Assembly (NCBI GenBank): GCA_034521495.1 | Contig: JAXHMK010000013.1 | Span: 32,736-96,735 of the forward strand | DNA length: 64,000 nt | Source of the DNA: Balneolaceae bacterium | GTDB taxonomy: Bacteria; Bacteroidota; Rhodothermia; Balneolales; Balneolaceae | Direction of reading: 5' to 3' | In this document: positions 1 through 9,507 of the stretch, piece after piece | How positions within the stretch are numbered: the first letter of the stretch is position 1 | Layout of the letters: the number at the start of each line of letters is the position of its first letter | The notes under the pieces: model-generated | The model's input: only the letters and a program-made list of their open reading frames with translations | Database searches by the model: none | What the model was told of the DNA's origin: nothing | Position numbers and translations under genes: made by a program

Positions 1-180
1 ACATCCGCCAGCTATCTAACACAACTTTTCCGGGGAGACCGGCTTTTGAATCTCAAAACAATTGCGAAGATTGAAGCGGCACTGGAAATAAATTTCGGAG
101 TTTCTGCTTCACAGGATACTGTTACTTACCAGAGCCGTGAAGAGTTGAATCTGGATCCTTCCCAGGTAAATGAACCTTGA
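1..180 (+). CDS. C-terminal part of an XRE-type helix-turn-helix regulator (partial)
   Basis: The frame is open from the window edge to TGA at 178-180 and gives 59 residues. The first 33 or so (SASYLTQLFRGDRLLNLKTI, then a segment rich in A, I and E) resemble the end of an XRE/Cro helix-turn-helix: the recognition-helix pattern followed by the usual helix that scores an index of residues. The tail is polar. The 5' end lies outside the window, so family (antitoxin or stand-alone repressor) cannot be settled. A small open frame follows at once, which would fit a toxin-antitoxin or regulator operon, but that is inference. Confidence 0.55.
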   Translation, partial: TSASYLTQLFRGDRLLNLKTIAKIEAALEINFGVSASQDTVTYQSREELNLDPSQVNEP

Positions 181-182
181 TT

Positions 183-332
183 GTGGATGTGATTGCATAT
201 TCAGCGAGGCAAATGTACGAGCCGAACAAATACATGAAGAAGAAGGGTGGGCACAATTTTTACAAACGATTGATGCCGGTTTTAAATACAGCGGCATCCA
301 CAAAACATGAACTGGGAATTGTGGAACAATAA
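183..332 (+). CDS. Small hypothetical ORF directly after the XRE gene
   Basis: A 49-codon frame starts with GTG at 183 (a TTG at 177 would overlap the previous stop) and ends with TAA at 330-332. The product is basic (YMKKKGGHNFYKRL) with no membrane segment or known motif. It could be the remains of a toxin or a chance frame. The tight spacing to the regulator is the only support. I do not recognise it. Confidence 0.25.
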   Translation: MDVIAYSARQMYEPNKYMKKKGGHNFYKRLMPVLNTAASTKHELGIVEQ

Positions 333-611
333 CGCAAAAAATAAGGGACGGCTTTCACCGCCCCGGGGGAATCCTAATAACGGGACTGGCCCGATTTCGG
401 ATTCATAACCAATATAATAACGTTTATAATGAGTAAAAAAATTTTAATAAAACAGACAGCAATCAAACAGTTAATAAATGCTTTATTTAAAGGGGAGAAA
501 AGCAAATTAAGAGAAAGCTTTAATCCAAAAAAGCATTTAAAATCATTACACAAAAAATATAGATGAGTAATTTGTTGATTTTAAAGACCGATGGGCTCTA
601 AAACGTGTAAA

Positions 612-644
612 CCCGTCTGACCGAAAAAGCAACGGTCGGACGGG
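612..644. promoter_or_regulatory. Inverted repeat just upstream of the CDF exporter
   Basis: Arms at 612-623 (CCCGTCTGACCG) and 633-644 (CGGTCGGACGGG) pair over 12 bp with one G-T pair around a 9-base loop. It sits 24 bases before the preferred ATG of the exporter, in an otherwise A/T-rich gap (333-611) where nothing else stands out. It may be an operator or leader hairpin. No T-run follows, so a terminator is less likely. Confidence 0.45.
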
Positions 645-668
645 GTAGTATTGCAAAACCATTACCCT

Positions 669-1568
669 ATGCCACACAACCACTCACATTCACACGATCA
701 ATCTCACGCAAAAACCTACGGAAAGGCATTTGCCATTGGCATCGGCCTGAATGTAGCCTATGTCATTGTTGAGGCAACCTACGGGTTGCTGATCGATTCG
801 TCGGCTTTGCTGGCAGATGCAGGACATAACCTGAGTGACGTCTTCAGCCTGATCTTCGCCTGGTTCGCGATGGCGATTGCACAAAAACGTCCCGCGAAGA
901 AGTTTACCTATGGGTTGAGGCGAAGTACCATTTTGGTCTCCATTCTGAATGCACTGCTGCTGTTTGGAGCCGCCGGAGTGATTGGCTGGGAGGCCTGGCA
1001 AAAACTTTATAATCCCGTTGAAATTCCCGGAAACACCATCATGATTGTAGCCGGAATCGGGTTGGTGATCAATACAGCTACAGCGCTTCTGTTTATGAAG
1101 GGCCAAAAAGATGACCTGAATATCAAGGGAGCGTTTTTACATATGGCGGCCGATGCCGGAGTTTCGCTTGGAGTGGTGGTTTCCGGGCTTTTAATCACCG
1201 TAACCGGCGCCATGTGGATCGACCCGGTAACCAGTTTTCTGATTCTTATTGTGATTGTTTACGGTACGTGGGGACTCTTTATCGATTCCATCAACCTTGC
1301 GCTGGATGCCGTTCCAAAAGATATAGACTACGAAGAGGTGGAAAGTTTTTTGAAAGATCACGAGGAAGTTGAGTCGATCCATGATCTGCATATCTGGGCG
1401 ATGAGTACAACGGAGAATGTTTTGTCCGTGCATATCGTCTTAAAAACTGACAAGACAGATCAATTTTTGACAGAGATAAAAGAGGGGTTGAGAGAAAAAT
1501 TCAAAATAGACCATTCAACCATCCAGGTGGAAGTATCTGATTTGAAGGATAGTTTGATGAGGGATTAA
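669..1568 (+). CDS. czcD: Cation diffusion facilitator (CzcD/ZitB-type Zn2+/H+ antiporter)
   Basis: Inner-membrane exporter of Zn2+ and probably Cd2+/Co2+, exchanging metal for protons. The 299-residue product has a His-rich cytoplasmic N-terminus (HNHSHSHD), six hydrophobic segments and a roughly 80-residue C-terminal cytoplasmic domain ending near residue 295, the normal CDF layout. Two HxxxD pairs are visible, HNLSD near residue 53 in TM2 and HMAAD in TM5. These form the tetrahedral metal site, and the HxxxD pairing is typical of zinc-type members. ATG 669 is preferred because the His-rich start follows it. A TTG at 651 in frame would add six residues. Metal efflux genes downstream (3.1-9.2 kb) fit the role. 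Confidence 0.9.
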   Translation: MPHNHSHSHDQSHAKTYGKAFAIGIGLNVAYVIVEATYGLLIDSSALLADAGHNLSDVFSLIFAWFAMAIAQKRPAKKFTYGLRRSTILVSILNALLLFGAAGVIGWEAWQKLYNPVEIPGNTIMIVAGIGLVINTATALLFMKGQKDDLNIKGAFLHMAADAGVSLGVVVSGLLITVTGAMWIDPVTSFLILIVIVYGTWGLFIDSINLALDAVPKDIDYEEVESFLKDHEEVESIHDLHIWAMSTTENVLSVHIVLKTDKTDQFLTEIKEGLREKFKIDHSTIQVEVSDLKDSLMRD

Positions 1569-1599
1569 TCCAGTAAATGTTTCTTTAAATTGATTAAAT

Positions 1600-1748
1600 G
1601 AGGGTTTTGAAAAACTCTGACCGTCATCCTGAACTTTCCCATCGTTCCCTCCGGGGGATTCAGGATCTCCAGATACTGGCTATAAAGACGAATGGAGAAT
1701 CTGAATCGAGTTCAGATTGACCAATAACCACGGTTTTGCAAAGCCCTC
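1600..1748. mobile_element. TIR element, GARGGCTTTGCAAAAC family, copy A
   Basis: A 149-bp element without a gene. Its ends are inverted copies of GARGGCTTTGCAAAAC, and it has an internal palindromic GTCATCCTGAAC/GAATCGAGTTCAGA core. It is flanked on both sides by TAAAT, a 5-bp target duplication. Copies B (19044-19172) and C (24624-24752) carry the same interior in reverse orientation. The rest of the 1569-2069 gap shows no gene. Confidence 0.75.
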
Positions 1749-2069
1749 TAAATCTTATATTCCACTTATTACGTGTTCGGTTGTGTTCACTTTTGAATTG
1801 TCGATGGAGGGGTTGCCCGTTTCAAATAGTGAATGATGACCATTACAATAAGTGATCGCTTTGGAGGAAGTGTTGCTAAACAGTAAATTTTTATTTGAAT
1901 ATGAGTTTGATATAAAACTTTGAAAAATGAGTTTCATTTTCTTCGTAAAGAAATGACTTTATTGCATCCAAAACAGAGACTTTATCTCGAACTCAAGTCA
2001 CTTTTTATAAATTGACTTTTAGGCTAATCTGAAATTCGCACATTTGTTAAATCACATATCATTCAAATA

Positions 2070-2861
2070 ATGACCCACAATTTCCTGTCACAAAAGAAAG
2101 ACTACAAGGAACCATCTGTATTCAAACCGGAAAATCTGCTGCGGGAAGCCCGGCGTCAAAAATCGATCCCGGAGTGTGAGATTCCGGCCATCTGTCTGTT
2201 GGATCCCGATGGGGATATTGTTGACTATCTTAAAAAAAGAGGGAGAGCTTCCGTCAATCGCTGCTGGGCGGGGTATCATACAACAATGTACCAGTTTGAA
2301 CTGGATGGAAAGACGATTGGAATCATCGGCCGGGCGGTTGGAGCCTCGTTTGCAGTTCTTCTTGCAGAGCAGATGTTTGTGAGCGGCTGCGAACTGCTGA
2401 TCAGCATCACATCGGCCGGAACCATAATTTCGCCGAAAGGAGGTCAAAGGTTTATTCTGATTGAAGAAGCCCTTCGGGATGAAGGCACCAGCTTTCATTA
2501 TTTGCCCCCGGATAAACCGGCTCAGATCAACCCGAAGCTTTTGATGAAGCTGAAAGATCTGGAATCAGATTCTGATATTTCGATGGGAACCGGGAAAAGC
2601 TGGACGACGGATGCACCCTACCGTGAAACGCAAGCGGCGATCAATCACGCAGAGCAGCAAAAGGTTACCGCCGTGGAGATGGAGGCCGCGGCTCTCTATG
2701 CATTTTCCAGGTCAAGGAATAAAAAAGTGGTATGCTTTGCTCACCTAACCAACACGATGGCCCGGGAAGGGGAAGATTTTGAGAAGGGAGAAGAGGGCGG
2801 AAGCATCGCTTCGCTGGAACTTGTGAAAAAGGTGATCTCAAAGCTGGTCAGTGAATCATGA
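2070..2861 (+). CDS. Nucleoside phosphorylase family protein (uridine phosphorylase-like)
   Basis: The 263-residue product belongs to the PNP/UDP phosphorylase superfamily, cytoplasmic enzymes that split nucleosides with phosphate to give ribose 1-phosphate and base. Family signs are the Gly-rich strand around IGIIGRAVGASFA, the ITSAGTI segment, GKSWTTDAPYRET, and VTAVEMEAAALYAF near residue 200, whose Met-Glu contact the ribose. Length fits. The N-terminal 40 residues precede the phosphorylase core. The substrate (uridine, purine nucleoside or methylthioadenosine) cannot be read from sequence alone. It stands alone between intergenic stretches. Confidence 0.85.
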   Translation: MTHNFLSQKKDYKEPSVFKPENLLREARRQKSIPECEIPAICLLDPDGDIVDYLKKRGRASVNRCWAGYHTTMYQFELDGKTIGIIGRAVGASFAVLLAEQMFVSGCELLISITSAGTIISPKGGQRFILIEEALRDEGTSFHYLPPDKPAQINPKLLMKLKDLESDSDISMGTGKSWTTDAPYRETQAAINHAEQQKVTAVEMEAAALYAFSRSRNKKVVCFAHLTNTMAREGEDFEKGEEGGSIASLELVKKVISKLVSES

Positions 2862-3122
2862 ATTGAAATATCTGTTTTCAGTATTAGAATATAGAATATG
2901 AGCTTTTCCTCCTTCAAAAAAATTGTGTTCTTTTACAGTATGGGTAATCAATTTGATGGAAAGAATATACGAGTGTCAAAAAAGGGATTTTAAATCCACA
3001 ATAATTAAAAAAGATGAAAGATTTTCGTATAGACAAATTGGAGCATCTCTTTATCCATGTCTTACTCTTAACCTCAACTTGTTGCACTGCATTCAAGAAA
3101 TGAGTATCCTTTCAAATCTTAC

Positions 3123-3453
3123 ATGAAAGTTATTTCCTACATATTAATCCTGCTGATGACTCTTATGGTGCTTCGCCCCCTGTGCAGACGCTGCTGAGAT
3201 TGGAACGCATCAAAAGGAACAGGTTGTCAAGATCAGCTCGCAAAACCTCACTCTTGAGAACGGCACGGATCAGCATGCTGAAGCCTGCTCACCATTATGT
3301 TCTTGCAAGTGTTGTCCCTCTGTAGCGAGTGACTCGCTGGATTTATTAGAATTGAATTCAACTTCCCCTATGTTGAGAACGGTTCAAAACAAACCAGATC
3401 TCTTTACCAGCCCTCCAGATATCATCTGGTCCCCTCCACGGCTCCTTTCCTAA
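3123..3453 (+). pseudogene. DUF6660-type small Cys-rich secreted protein, frameshifted
   Basis: A hydrophobic leader begins at ATG 3123 (MKVISYILILLMTLMVL). The frame is then lost at a run of five C (3176-3180). Removing one C restores LRPCADAAEIG and an open frame to TAA at 3451-3453, including CSPLCSCKCC and PPDIIWSPP. That arrangement of a leader, PCAD, a Cys cluster and a final IW-PP motif is what I recall of DUF6660, found next to CusA/CzcA pumps in Bacteroidota, as here. The clean restoration suggests either a sequencing error or a very recent mutation. Role unknown, probably metal sensing or binding in the envelope. Confidence 0.6.
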
Positions 3454-3535
3454 CTTCCTTTCCATCTATTATCGCGCAGTAACAGGAAAAGTCTATCCTG
3501 TCTGTACCCTTTCAAACCTATTAACCGGACTATCC

Positions 3536-6500
3536 ATGATTAATCGGATCATTACGTATTCCGTAAAGAATAAACTTATCATCGGGCTGTTTACCCTTGC
3601 ACTTGCTGCCTGGGGAGCCTACTCATTAACGCAGGTATCTGTGGATGCCGTACCTGATATCACCAATAACCAGGTTCGCGTTATCACGACCTCACCAAAC
3701 CTGGCAACGCAGGAAGTGGAACAGTTTATCACCTTCCCTGTTGAGCTTTCCATGGCAAACTTGCCGGGCGTTGTGGAAATGAGATCGGTCTCCAAGCTGG
3801 GACTGTCCATTGTCACCATTGTCTTTGAGGAGGATCTGGGAACCTACCTCCCACGCCAACTTGTCTCCGAACAACTCAAAGAAGCTGAAAGTCAGATTCC
3901 GGGACATATGGGAACACCCAAAATGGCACCGATAACTACCGGCCTCGGAGAAATCTATCAATATATTCTTGATGTGAAGCCCGGCTATGAAGATCAATAT
4001 GATGCCATGGAACTGCGCTCCATCCAGGACTGGATTATTCGGCGTCAACTCTCCGGAATTCAGGGTGTTGTTGAGATCAATAGCTGGGGAGGATTTTTGA
4101 AGCAGTATGAGGTAGCTGTCAATCCCGAGAAGCTTCGCAGTATGAATATTACGCTGACCGAGATTTATGAGGCACTTGAAAGCAACAATGAGAATACCGG
4201 CGGAAGTTACATCGAGAAAGGCTCCGAAACCTTTTTCATCCGGGGAGAGGGACAGGTTCAGGCACTTGAAGACATCCGAAATATCGTTGTTAAAACCGAG
4301 AATAACTTTCCTGTAACGATCGGTGACCTGGCAGATGTCCGCTTTGGTCATGCGGTTCGATACGGAGCGATTACTGCCAATGGTGAAGGTAATAAAGTGG
4401 GCGGTCAGCTTTTGATGTTGAAAGGCGAAAATACAGCAGAAGTTATTGAGCGAATCAAAGAGAGGATTGCCCAGGTTCAGCAAACACTGCCGGAAGGAGT
4501 CGTCATCAAACCGTTTCTGGACCGGACGGAACTGATCGATAAAACCACGGCCACCGTTGCCGAAAACCTGACGCTGGGTGGATTGATTGTGATTTTTGTA
4601 CTGGTATTGTTGATTGGAAACTTCCGCTCCGGTTTGATTGTCGCCTCCGTCATTCCCCTGTCGATGCTCTTTGCACTCGGAATGATGAACCTGTTTGATG
4701 TGTCGGCCAACCTGATGAGCCTCGGCGCGATTGACTTCGGAATTATCATTGATGGAGCTGTGATTATCGTGGAATTCACGTTGTTTCAACTGGCTTCGAA
4801 AACGGGGGTTCTGGCGGGGCTTACAGGAAAAGAGCGCCAAAACAAGCTCGATGAACTGACGATTCAATCCTCCAGCCGAATGATGCGCTCAGCCATTTTC
4901 GGGCAGGTTATTATCCTGATTGTGTTTATTCCCATCCTTACGCTCACTGGTATCGAAGGCAAAATGTTCAAACCAATGGCTCTAACGTTCGGCTTTGCCA
5001 TGCTGGGTGCCATGATTCTGTGTCTTACGTACGTCCCTATGATCTCTTCGATGTTCCTGAACGAAAATGTGAAAGCGGAGAACGGCATTTCCCAGCGCAT
5101 TATGAATGTCTTCCACAGATTTTATGACCCTGCAATCCGGTTTGCCTTGCGAAGAAAGGGTATTGTGATTGTTACAGCAATATTGCTTTTTGGGGCGGCG
5201 CTGGTGGTGTTCTTACGAATGGGCGGTGAATTTATCCCCCAGCTTGATGAAGGCGATTTTGCCATTCATCCGCTGGTGAAACCAGGAACATCACTTACCC
5301 AGACTGTGGAGACAAACACTCGAATTGAACGGATTCTGATGGAAGAATTTCCAGATGAGATTGAACAGGTGGTTTCGCGAATTGGAACCGGTGAAGTCCC
5401 GAACGACCCCATGTCGATGGAGATGTCGGATTTGATCGTGGTACTACACGAGAAAGATCAGTGGACCAAAGCCGAAACCAAGGAAGAGCTGGGCGAGCAG
5501 ATGAGAGAAGCCATGTCGGCTGTTCCCGGAGTAAACTATGCGTTTTCACAGCCCATTGAGATGCGTTTTAATGAATTGATGACCGGTGTCCGTTCGGATG
5601 TCGCCATCAAGATTTATGGAGATGACCTGAATCTTCTGTTCAACAAAGCGAACGAAGCAGCCGGAATCATCGCCAACATTCAGGGTGCGGCGGATATAAA
5701 TGTTGAACAAATTACAGGTCTTCCGCAGATGGTCGTCGATTATGATCGTGATAAAATGGCCCGGTATGGATTAACCATTGAAAATGTGAACAACACCATC
5801 CAAACGGCTTTTTCAGGAGGAATTGCCGGAGTTGTGTTTGAGGGTGAACGCCGGTTTGATCTTGCAGTTCGGCTTCAGGAACCTTTTCGACAGGACATTG
5901 AACATTTGCGTGGCCTTTATATCAGCCTCCCGAATGGAGAACAGGTTCCGCTGGATCAGCTTGCAAGTATAGAATACCGGGAAGGCCCGGCCCAAATTTC
6001 ACGGGATGATACCCGGCGAAGAATCGTCATTGGTGTCAATGTCCGTGACCGGGATGTGGAGTCGCTGGTTGATGAAATCAGCCAAACTTTGGATGCAGAG
6101 TTGACACTTCCCGCCGGTTATTACATCACGTATGGAGGTGCATTTGAAAACTTGCAGCGGGCCAAAGATCGGCTGGCGATTGCCGTACCATTGGCGCTTG
6201 GACTCATCTTCCTGTTGCTCTTTTTCACATTTAATTCTATTAAACAGTCACTCATGGTATTTACGGCGATTCCACTCGCGGCCATCGGCGGAGTGTTTGC
6301 CCTGTGGATTCGCGGTATCCCGTTCAGCATTTCGGCGGGTGTTGGATTTATCGCACTGTTTGGAATTGCGGTACTGAACGGAATCATTCTGATTAGTTTC
6401 TTTAATCAGCTCAAGGAAGAAGGAGTGAATGATATCGATGAACGGATTTTGCGTGGAACTCGTCAGCGATTGCGACCCGTTCTGCTAACCGCCTTCACCG

Positions 6501-7894
6501 ATGCACTCGGTTTTCTCCCGATGGCACTTTCTGCATCTGCCGGTGCGGAAGTCCAGCGTCCACTGGCCACAGTAGTAATTGGAGGATTGATTTCCGCAAC
6601 ATTTTTAACCCTGGTTGTGCTGCCGGTGCTCTACCGTATTTTTGATGAAGGCGTTTCATGGAGTCCGGTTTCTCCGAAAACAGCCATTGCAGGAGTTCTC
6701 TTGCCTGCCCTGTTTTTAGGCCTGGCAGGAAGTGTCATTGCCCAGGATAGCAATGGAATTACCCTCGATCAGGCGATTGAATCTGCCCTGCAGGAAAATA
6801 AACAGTTGCAGTCGGAGGAGTATAAGATCGAACGCAGAGAGGCTTTGAAGAGATCAACATTTGATCTCGGTGATACCGAACTGTTTTATTCCCGGGCGGA
6901 GGCTGAAACCGGAATTAGCTGGGGCATCGAATCCTATGGAATCAGCCAGGAACTCCCGTTTCCAACACGATTCATCAATCGGCGGAAATCAGAGGGATCA
7001 AAGGTTGATCTGCAGCAATCGGCCTATAATCTGACCAAGTCAGAACTGATTCGAAATGTCCGGACAGCCTATTATCAGGTAGCATACGGACATCAAAAAC
7101 TGAATCTGCTGAGTGAGCTTCGAACGGTCTTCGAAGATTTTCAACGGGCCGCGGAAGTTCGATTTGAATCGGGTGAAACCGGAAAGCTTGAACAGGTTGC
7201 CGCTCGCTCCAGGTATCATCGTTTGGAGGCAGAATGGCAACAGGCACGGGCAGATCTTGAGATCTACTACGATGAACTCCAGCGATGGTCCTATCTCAGT
7301 GATTCTACTCGTATTTCTGAACAACCCCTTGAAGCCATGGTTCAGCAAGAAATCATATCGGGGGAAGAAGCAATTCTGTCTCAAAATCCGCTTCTCCAAT
7401 ACCGGGAAAATGCTGTGGATGTTGCTGAAGCAGAGCGATCACTGCAACGGTCTGAATGGCTGCCTGACCTGTCGTTAGAATATCGCTGGCAGCAGATTCG
7501 GGGTGCTGACGGATTTTATGGTTTCCACGTGGGAGTAAAAGTTCCGTTATGGTTCCGTGGTCAGCAGCAGCGCTCAAAAGCGGCCTCTTTGGATCTGCGT
7601 GCTGCACAGGCTGAATTTGAAGACCAACGGTTTGCACTGCAAAACCAAATAGATCAATTACAAAATGAGCTTTTGAAGCTGCAAACACAGATTGATTTCT
7701 ATCAAACCGAACAGATGGCACTGGCGGACGAACTTCTCAATACAGGCCGGAAAAGTTATAATGCCGGCAATATCGACTATGTAACCTATGTGAACTATAT
7801 CGATGAGGCCATCGAGATCAAACATTCCTACCTGGATTTGTTGTATGAGTATCTCCTTCTTCAGGCAGAATGGAAGCAGATCATCGGACAATAA
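3536..7894 (+). CDS. cusA: Heavy-metal RND efflux pump fused to an outer-membrane TolC-like factor
   Basis: 1452 residues. Residues 1 to about 1050 form a full HME-RND pump of the CusA/CzcA type: N-terminal membrane anchor, periplasmic domains, and TM4 motif DFGIIIDGAVIIVE near residue 400 carrying the proton-relay acids. A Met-rich stretch (DPMSMEMSDL) near residue 625 is a candidate soft-metal relay. After the last membrane block a new signal-like segment (VLLPALFLGLAGSVIAQ) leads into a TolC/CzcC-like part from about 1070 to the end, starting ITLDQAIESAL and with long helical repeats. A family pump is about 1030-1050 residues, so the extra 400 is a genuine fusion with no stop between. Such fusions are known in Bacteroidota. 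The adaptor gene follows 26 bp downstream. Metal is probably Cu+/Ag+ or Zn/Co/Cd; I cannot decide. Confidence 0.92.
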   Translation: MINRIITYSVKNKLIIGLFTLALAAWGAYSLTQVSVDAVPDITNNQVRVITTSPNLATQEVEQFITFPVELSMANLPGVVEMRSVSKLGLSIVTIVFEEDLGTYLPRQLVSEQLKEAESQIPGHMGTPKMAPITTGLGEIYQYILDVKPGYEDQYDAMELRSIQDWIIRRQLSGIQGVVEINSWGGFLKQYEVAVNPEKLRSMNITLTEIYEALESNNENTGGSYIEKGSETFFIRGEGQVQALEDIRNIVVKTENNFPVTIGDLADVRFGHAVRYGAITANGEGNKVGGQLLMLKGENTAEVIERIKERIAQVQQTLPEGVVIKPFLDRTELIDKTTATVAENLTLGGLIVIFVLVLLIGNFRSGLIVASVIPLSMLFALGMMNLFDVSANLMSLGAIDFGIIIDGAVIIVEFTLFQLASKTGVLAGLTGKERQNKLDELTIQSSSRMMRSAIFGQVIILIVFIPILTLTGIEGKMFKPMALTFGFAMLGAMILCLTYVPMISSMFLNENVKAENGISQRIMNVFHRFYDPAIRFALRRKGIVIVTAILLFGAALVVFLRMGGEFIPQLDEGDFAIHPLVKPGTSLTQTVETNTRIERILMEEFPDEIEQVVSRIGTGEVPNDPMSMEMSDLIVVLHEKDQWTKAETKEELGEQMREAMSAVPGVNYAFSQPIEMRFNELMTGVRSDVAIKIYGDDLNLLFNKANEAAGIIANIQGAADINVEQITGLPQMVVDYDRDKMARYGLTIENVNNTIQTAFSGGIAGVVFEGERRFDLAVRLQEPFRQDIEHLRGLYISLPNGEQVPLDQLASIEYREGPAQISRDDTRRRIVIGVNVRDRDVESLVDEISQTLDAELTLPAGYYITYGGAFENLQRAKDRLAIAVPLALGLIFLLLFFTFNSIKQSLMVFTAIPLAAIGGVFALWIRGIPFSISAGVGFIALFGIAVLNGIILISFFNQLKEEGVNDIDERILRGTRQRLRPVLLTAFTDALGFLPMALSASAGAEVQRPLATVVIGGLISATFLTLVVLPVLYRIFDEGVSWSPVSPKTAIAGVLLPALFLGLAGSVIAQDSNGITLDQAIESALQENKQLQSEEYKIERREALKRSTFDLGDTELFYSRAEAETGISWGIESYGISQELPFPTRFINRRKSEGSKVDLQQSAYNLTKSELIRNVRTAYYQVAYGHQKLNLLSELRTVFEDFQRAAEVRFESGETGKLEQVAARSRYHRLEAEWQQARADLEIYYDELQRWSYLSDSTRISEQPLEAMVQQEIISGEEAILSQNPLLQYRENAVDVAEAERSLQRSEWLPDLSLEYRWQQIRGADGFYGFHVGVKVPLWFRGQQQRSKAASLDLRAAQAEFEDQRFALQNQIDQLQNELLKLQTQIDFYQTEQMALADELLNTGRKSYNAGNIDYVTYVNYIDEAIEIKHSYLDLLYEYLLLQAEWKQIIGQ

Positions 7895-7920
7895 ATTTAA
7901 TCACTCAAACCAATCAACTC

Positions 7921-9159
7921 ATGAAAACTTTATCAAACTCAATACGATGGATGACATTGCTTCTCTTCATTTCTCTGGTGGGATGCAATAATCAACAAAC
8001 CGGCGAAGCCTCACATGATGATCACGCTGAGGAAGAAGAACACGCTGAAGAAACGATGGAAGTGGAACTGACCTCCCGGCAATTGGACGCGGTGGGCATC
8101 GAAACGGGCTCCTTTTCTCGTCTTCCATTGCAAAATTCAGTCAAGGCAAACGGCATCCTTGAACTGCCACCTCAAAACAAGGCGGATGTCAGTTCGCTCG
8201 TTCCCGGATCGATCCGTTCTATTGAAGTGATCGAAGGGGACCGGGTTGCCAAGGGCGAAGTCTTAGCTGAACTTGAGGATCTGAGCATCATCGACTTGCA
8301 GCAGAATTATGTAGAGGCCAGTGAACGACTTGCCTATTTAGAACAGGATTACGAACGAAAAAAACGATTGATGGATGAAGGTGTTGGATCTCAGCGTGAA
8401 TTTCAGCAGGCTTCATCGGAGTACAACTCAACCCGGGCCAAGACTTCTGCAGTAAAGGGAAAACTTGAACTTTTAGGGTTGAATCCTGCAGAAGTCCGGG
8501 AAGGAATGATCAAAACATCCGTTCCTATCCGTGCTCCATTGGAAGGGTTTGTTCGAAAAGTCGAAGTGAACACAGGCAGTTTTGTCACTCCCGGTCAGCA
8601 CTTGTTTGAGATCGTGGATAATCATCACATCCATATCGATCTGATGGTATATGAAAAAGACCTGCACAAGGTCCGCGATGATCAAATCGTCAAATTCCGA
8701 TACACCAACCAGCCGGACGACAAACTGTACGAAGCAAGAATTTTTGCTGTGGGAAAAGCTTTTGAACAGGAACCCAAAGCGGTACAGGTTCACGCCGAAC
8801 TCACCAACAGACAACCGGATCTGTTACCGGGAATGTACGTGGAAGCCTGGATTGTAACTGACAGCACACAGGTATTGGCACTACCGGAAGGCGCTGTGGT
8901 TTCAGATAGTGGTTCATCCTATATCTTTATCCGGGAGCATGAGGAAGAACACGCAACAGTTGAGCAGGTTTCCGATTCCGACGAACATGAACATGGATCA
9001 CGGTTTAAAGCGATGGAAGTGATTACCGGTGTAACTGACAAGGGATATGTGGAAATAAAGCTACTGCAAGACCTTCCCGAGGATACAGAGGTCGTAACGA
9101 ATGGCGCTTTTTTCATTCTTTCTGAGATGAAAAAGGGTGAGGGTGGACATCATCATTAA
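7921..9159 (+). CDS. cusB: Periplasmic adaptor lipoprotein of the RND metal pump (CusB/CzcB)
   Basis: Membrane fusion protein linking the RND pump to the outer-membrane part. ATG 7921 gives a lipoprotein signal with Cys22 (FISLVGC). A longer frame starting inside cusA would spoil this. After a His/Glu-rich linker (HDDHAEEEEHAEE) come the barrel-sandwich halves around NKADVSSLVPGSI and RAPLEGFVRKVEVNTGSFV, which enclose a coiled-coil hairpin, then the beta-barrel domain. Further His clusters (HEEEHATV, DEHEHGS, final GGHHH) point to metal binding or delivery. 412 residues is normal. Cotranscribed with cusA. Confidence 0.92.
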   Translation: MKTLSNSIRWMTLLLFISLVGCNNQQTGEASHDDHAEEEEHAEETMEVELTSRQLDAVGIETGSFSRLPLQNSVKANGILELPPQNKADVSSLVPGSIRSIEVIEGDRVAKGEVLAELEDLSIIDLQQNYVEASERLAYLEQDYERKKRLMDEGVGSQREFQQASSEYNSTRAKTSAVKGKLELLGLNPAEVREGMIKTSVPIRAPLEGFVRKVEVNTGSFVTPGQHLFEIVDNHHIHIDLMVYEKDLHKVRDDQIVKFRYTNQPDDKLYEARIFAVGKAFEQEPKAVQVHAELTNRQPDLLPGMYVEAWIVTDSTQVLALPEGAVVSDSGSSYIFIREHEEEHATVEQVSDSDEHEHGSRFKAMEVITGVTDKGYVEIKLLQDLPEDTEVVTNGAFFILSEMKKGEGGHHH

Positions 9160-9441
9160 ACGAAGGCTTTGCATTACTGCCCGTCTGCACGCTGTGTGTG
9201 CGGGCTGACGGGTTGGGGACACCCATCAGCCGGTAAAAACAACCGACAGATGGGTATTTCAAACCCCCGTGATCGGTAGTTAAAAGTTCACCCTATTTTT
9301 AGAATGAATGAAATACTCATTTAAAAGACAATGCATTTTTCTTGCCAGTTCAGAATTCTACATCCATTATTAGCATTGCAGTAATTCCGCATTGCTTGCA
9401 AGCAGGAAAAAATACAATGTCTGAAGAGGGCAGTTTTGGAG

Positions 9442-9499
9442 TCATCGGATGAGTGGAATTGCCAAAAAATGGGATATGGCTCGAATACTCATCCGATGA
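9442..9499. repeat. Perfect 13-bp inverted repeat downstream of both convergent genes
   Basis: TCATCGGATGAGT at 9442-9454 and ACTCATCCGATGA at 9487-9499 are exact inverse copies around a 32-base loop, 8 bp past the stop of the minus-strand DUF302 gene. It may be a bidirectional terminator between convergent genes or the ends of a very small element. A less regular hairpin lies at about 9180-9260 after cusB. Nothing else is seen in 9160-9507. Confidence 0.45.
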
Positions 9500-9507
9500 T
9501 TGCTATG

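Noticed and set aside
690..1106. Open frame of 138 codons on the minus strand inside the CDF gene
   Set aside because: Shadow of a well-supported gene; no motif of its own.
3692..4867. 391-codon minus-strand frame inside cusA
   Set aside because: Opposite-strand shadow of the pump; composition follows the complementary codons and no domain is recognisable.
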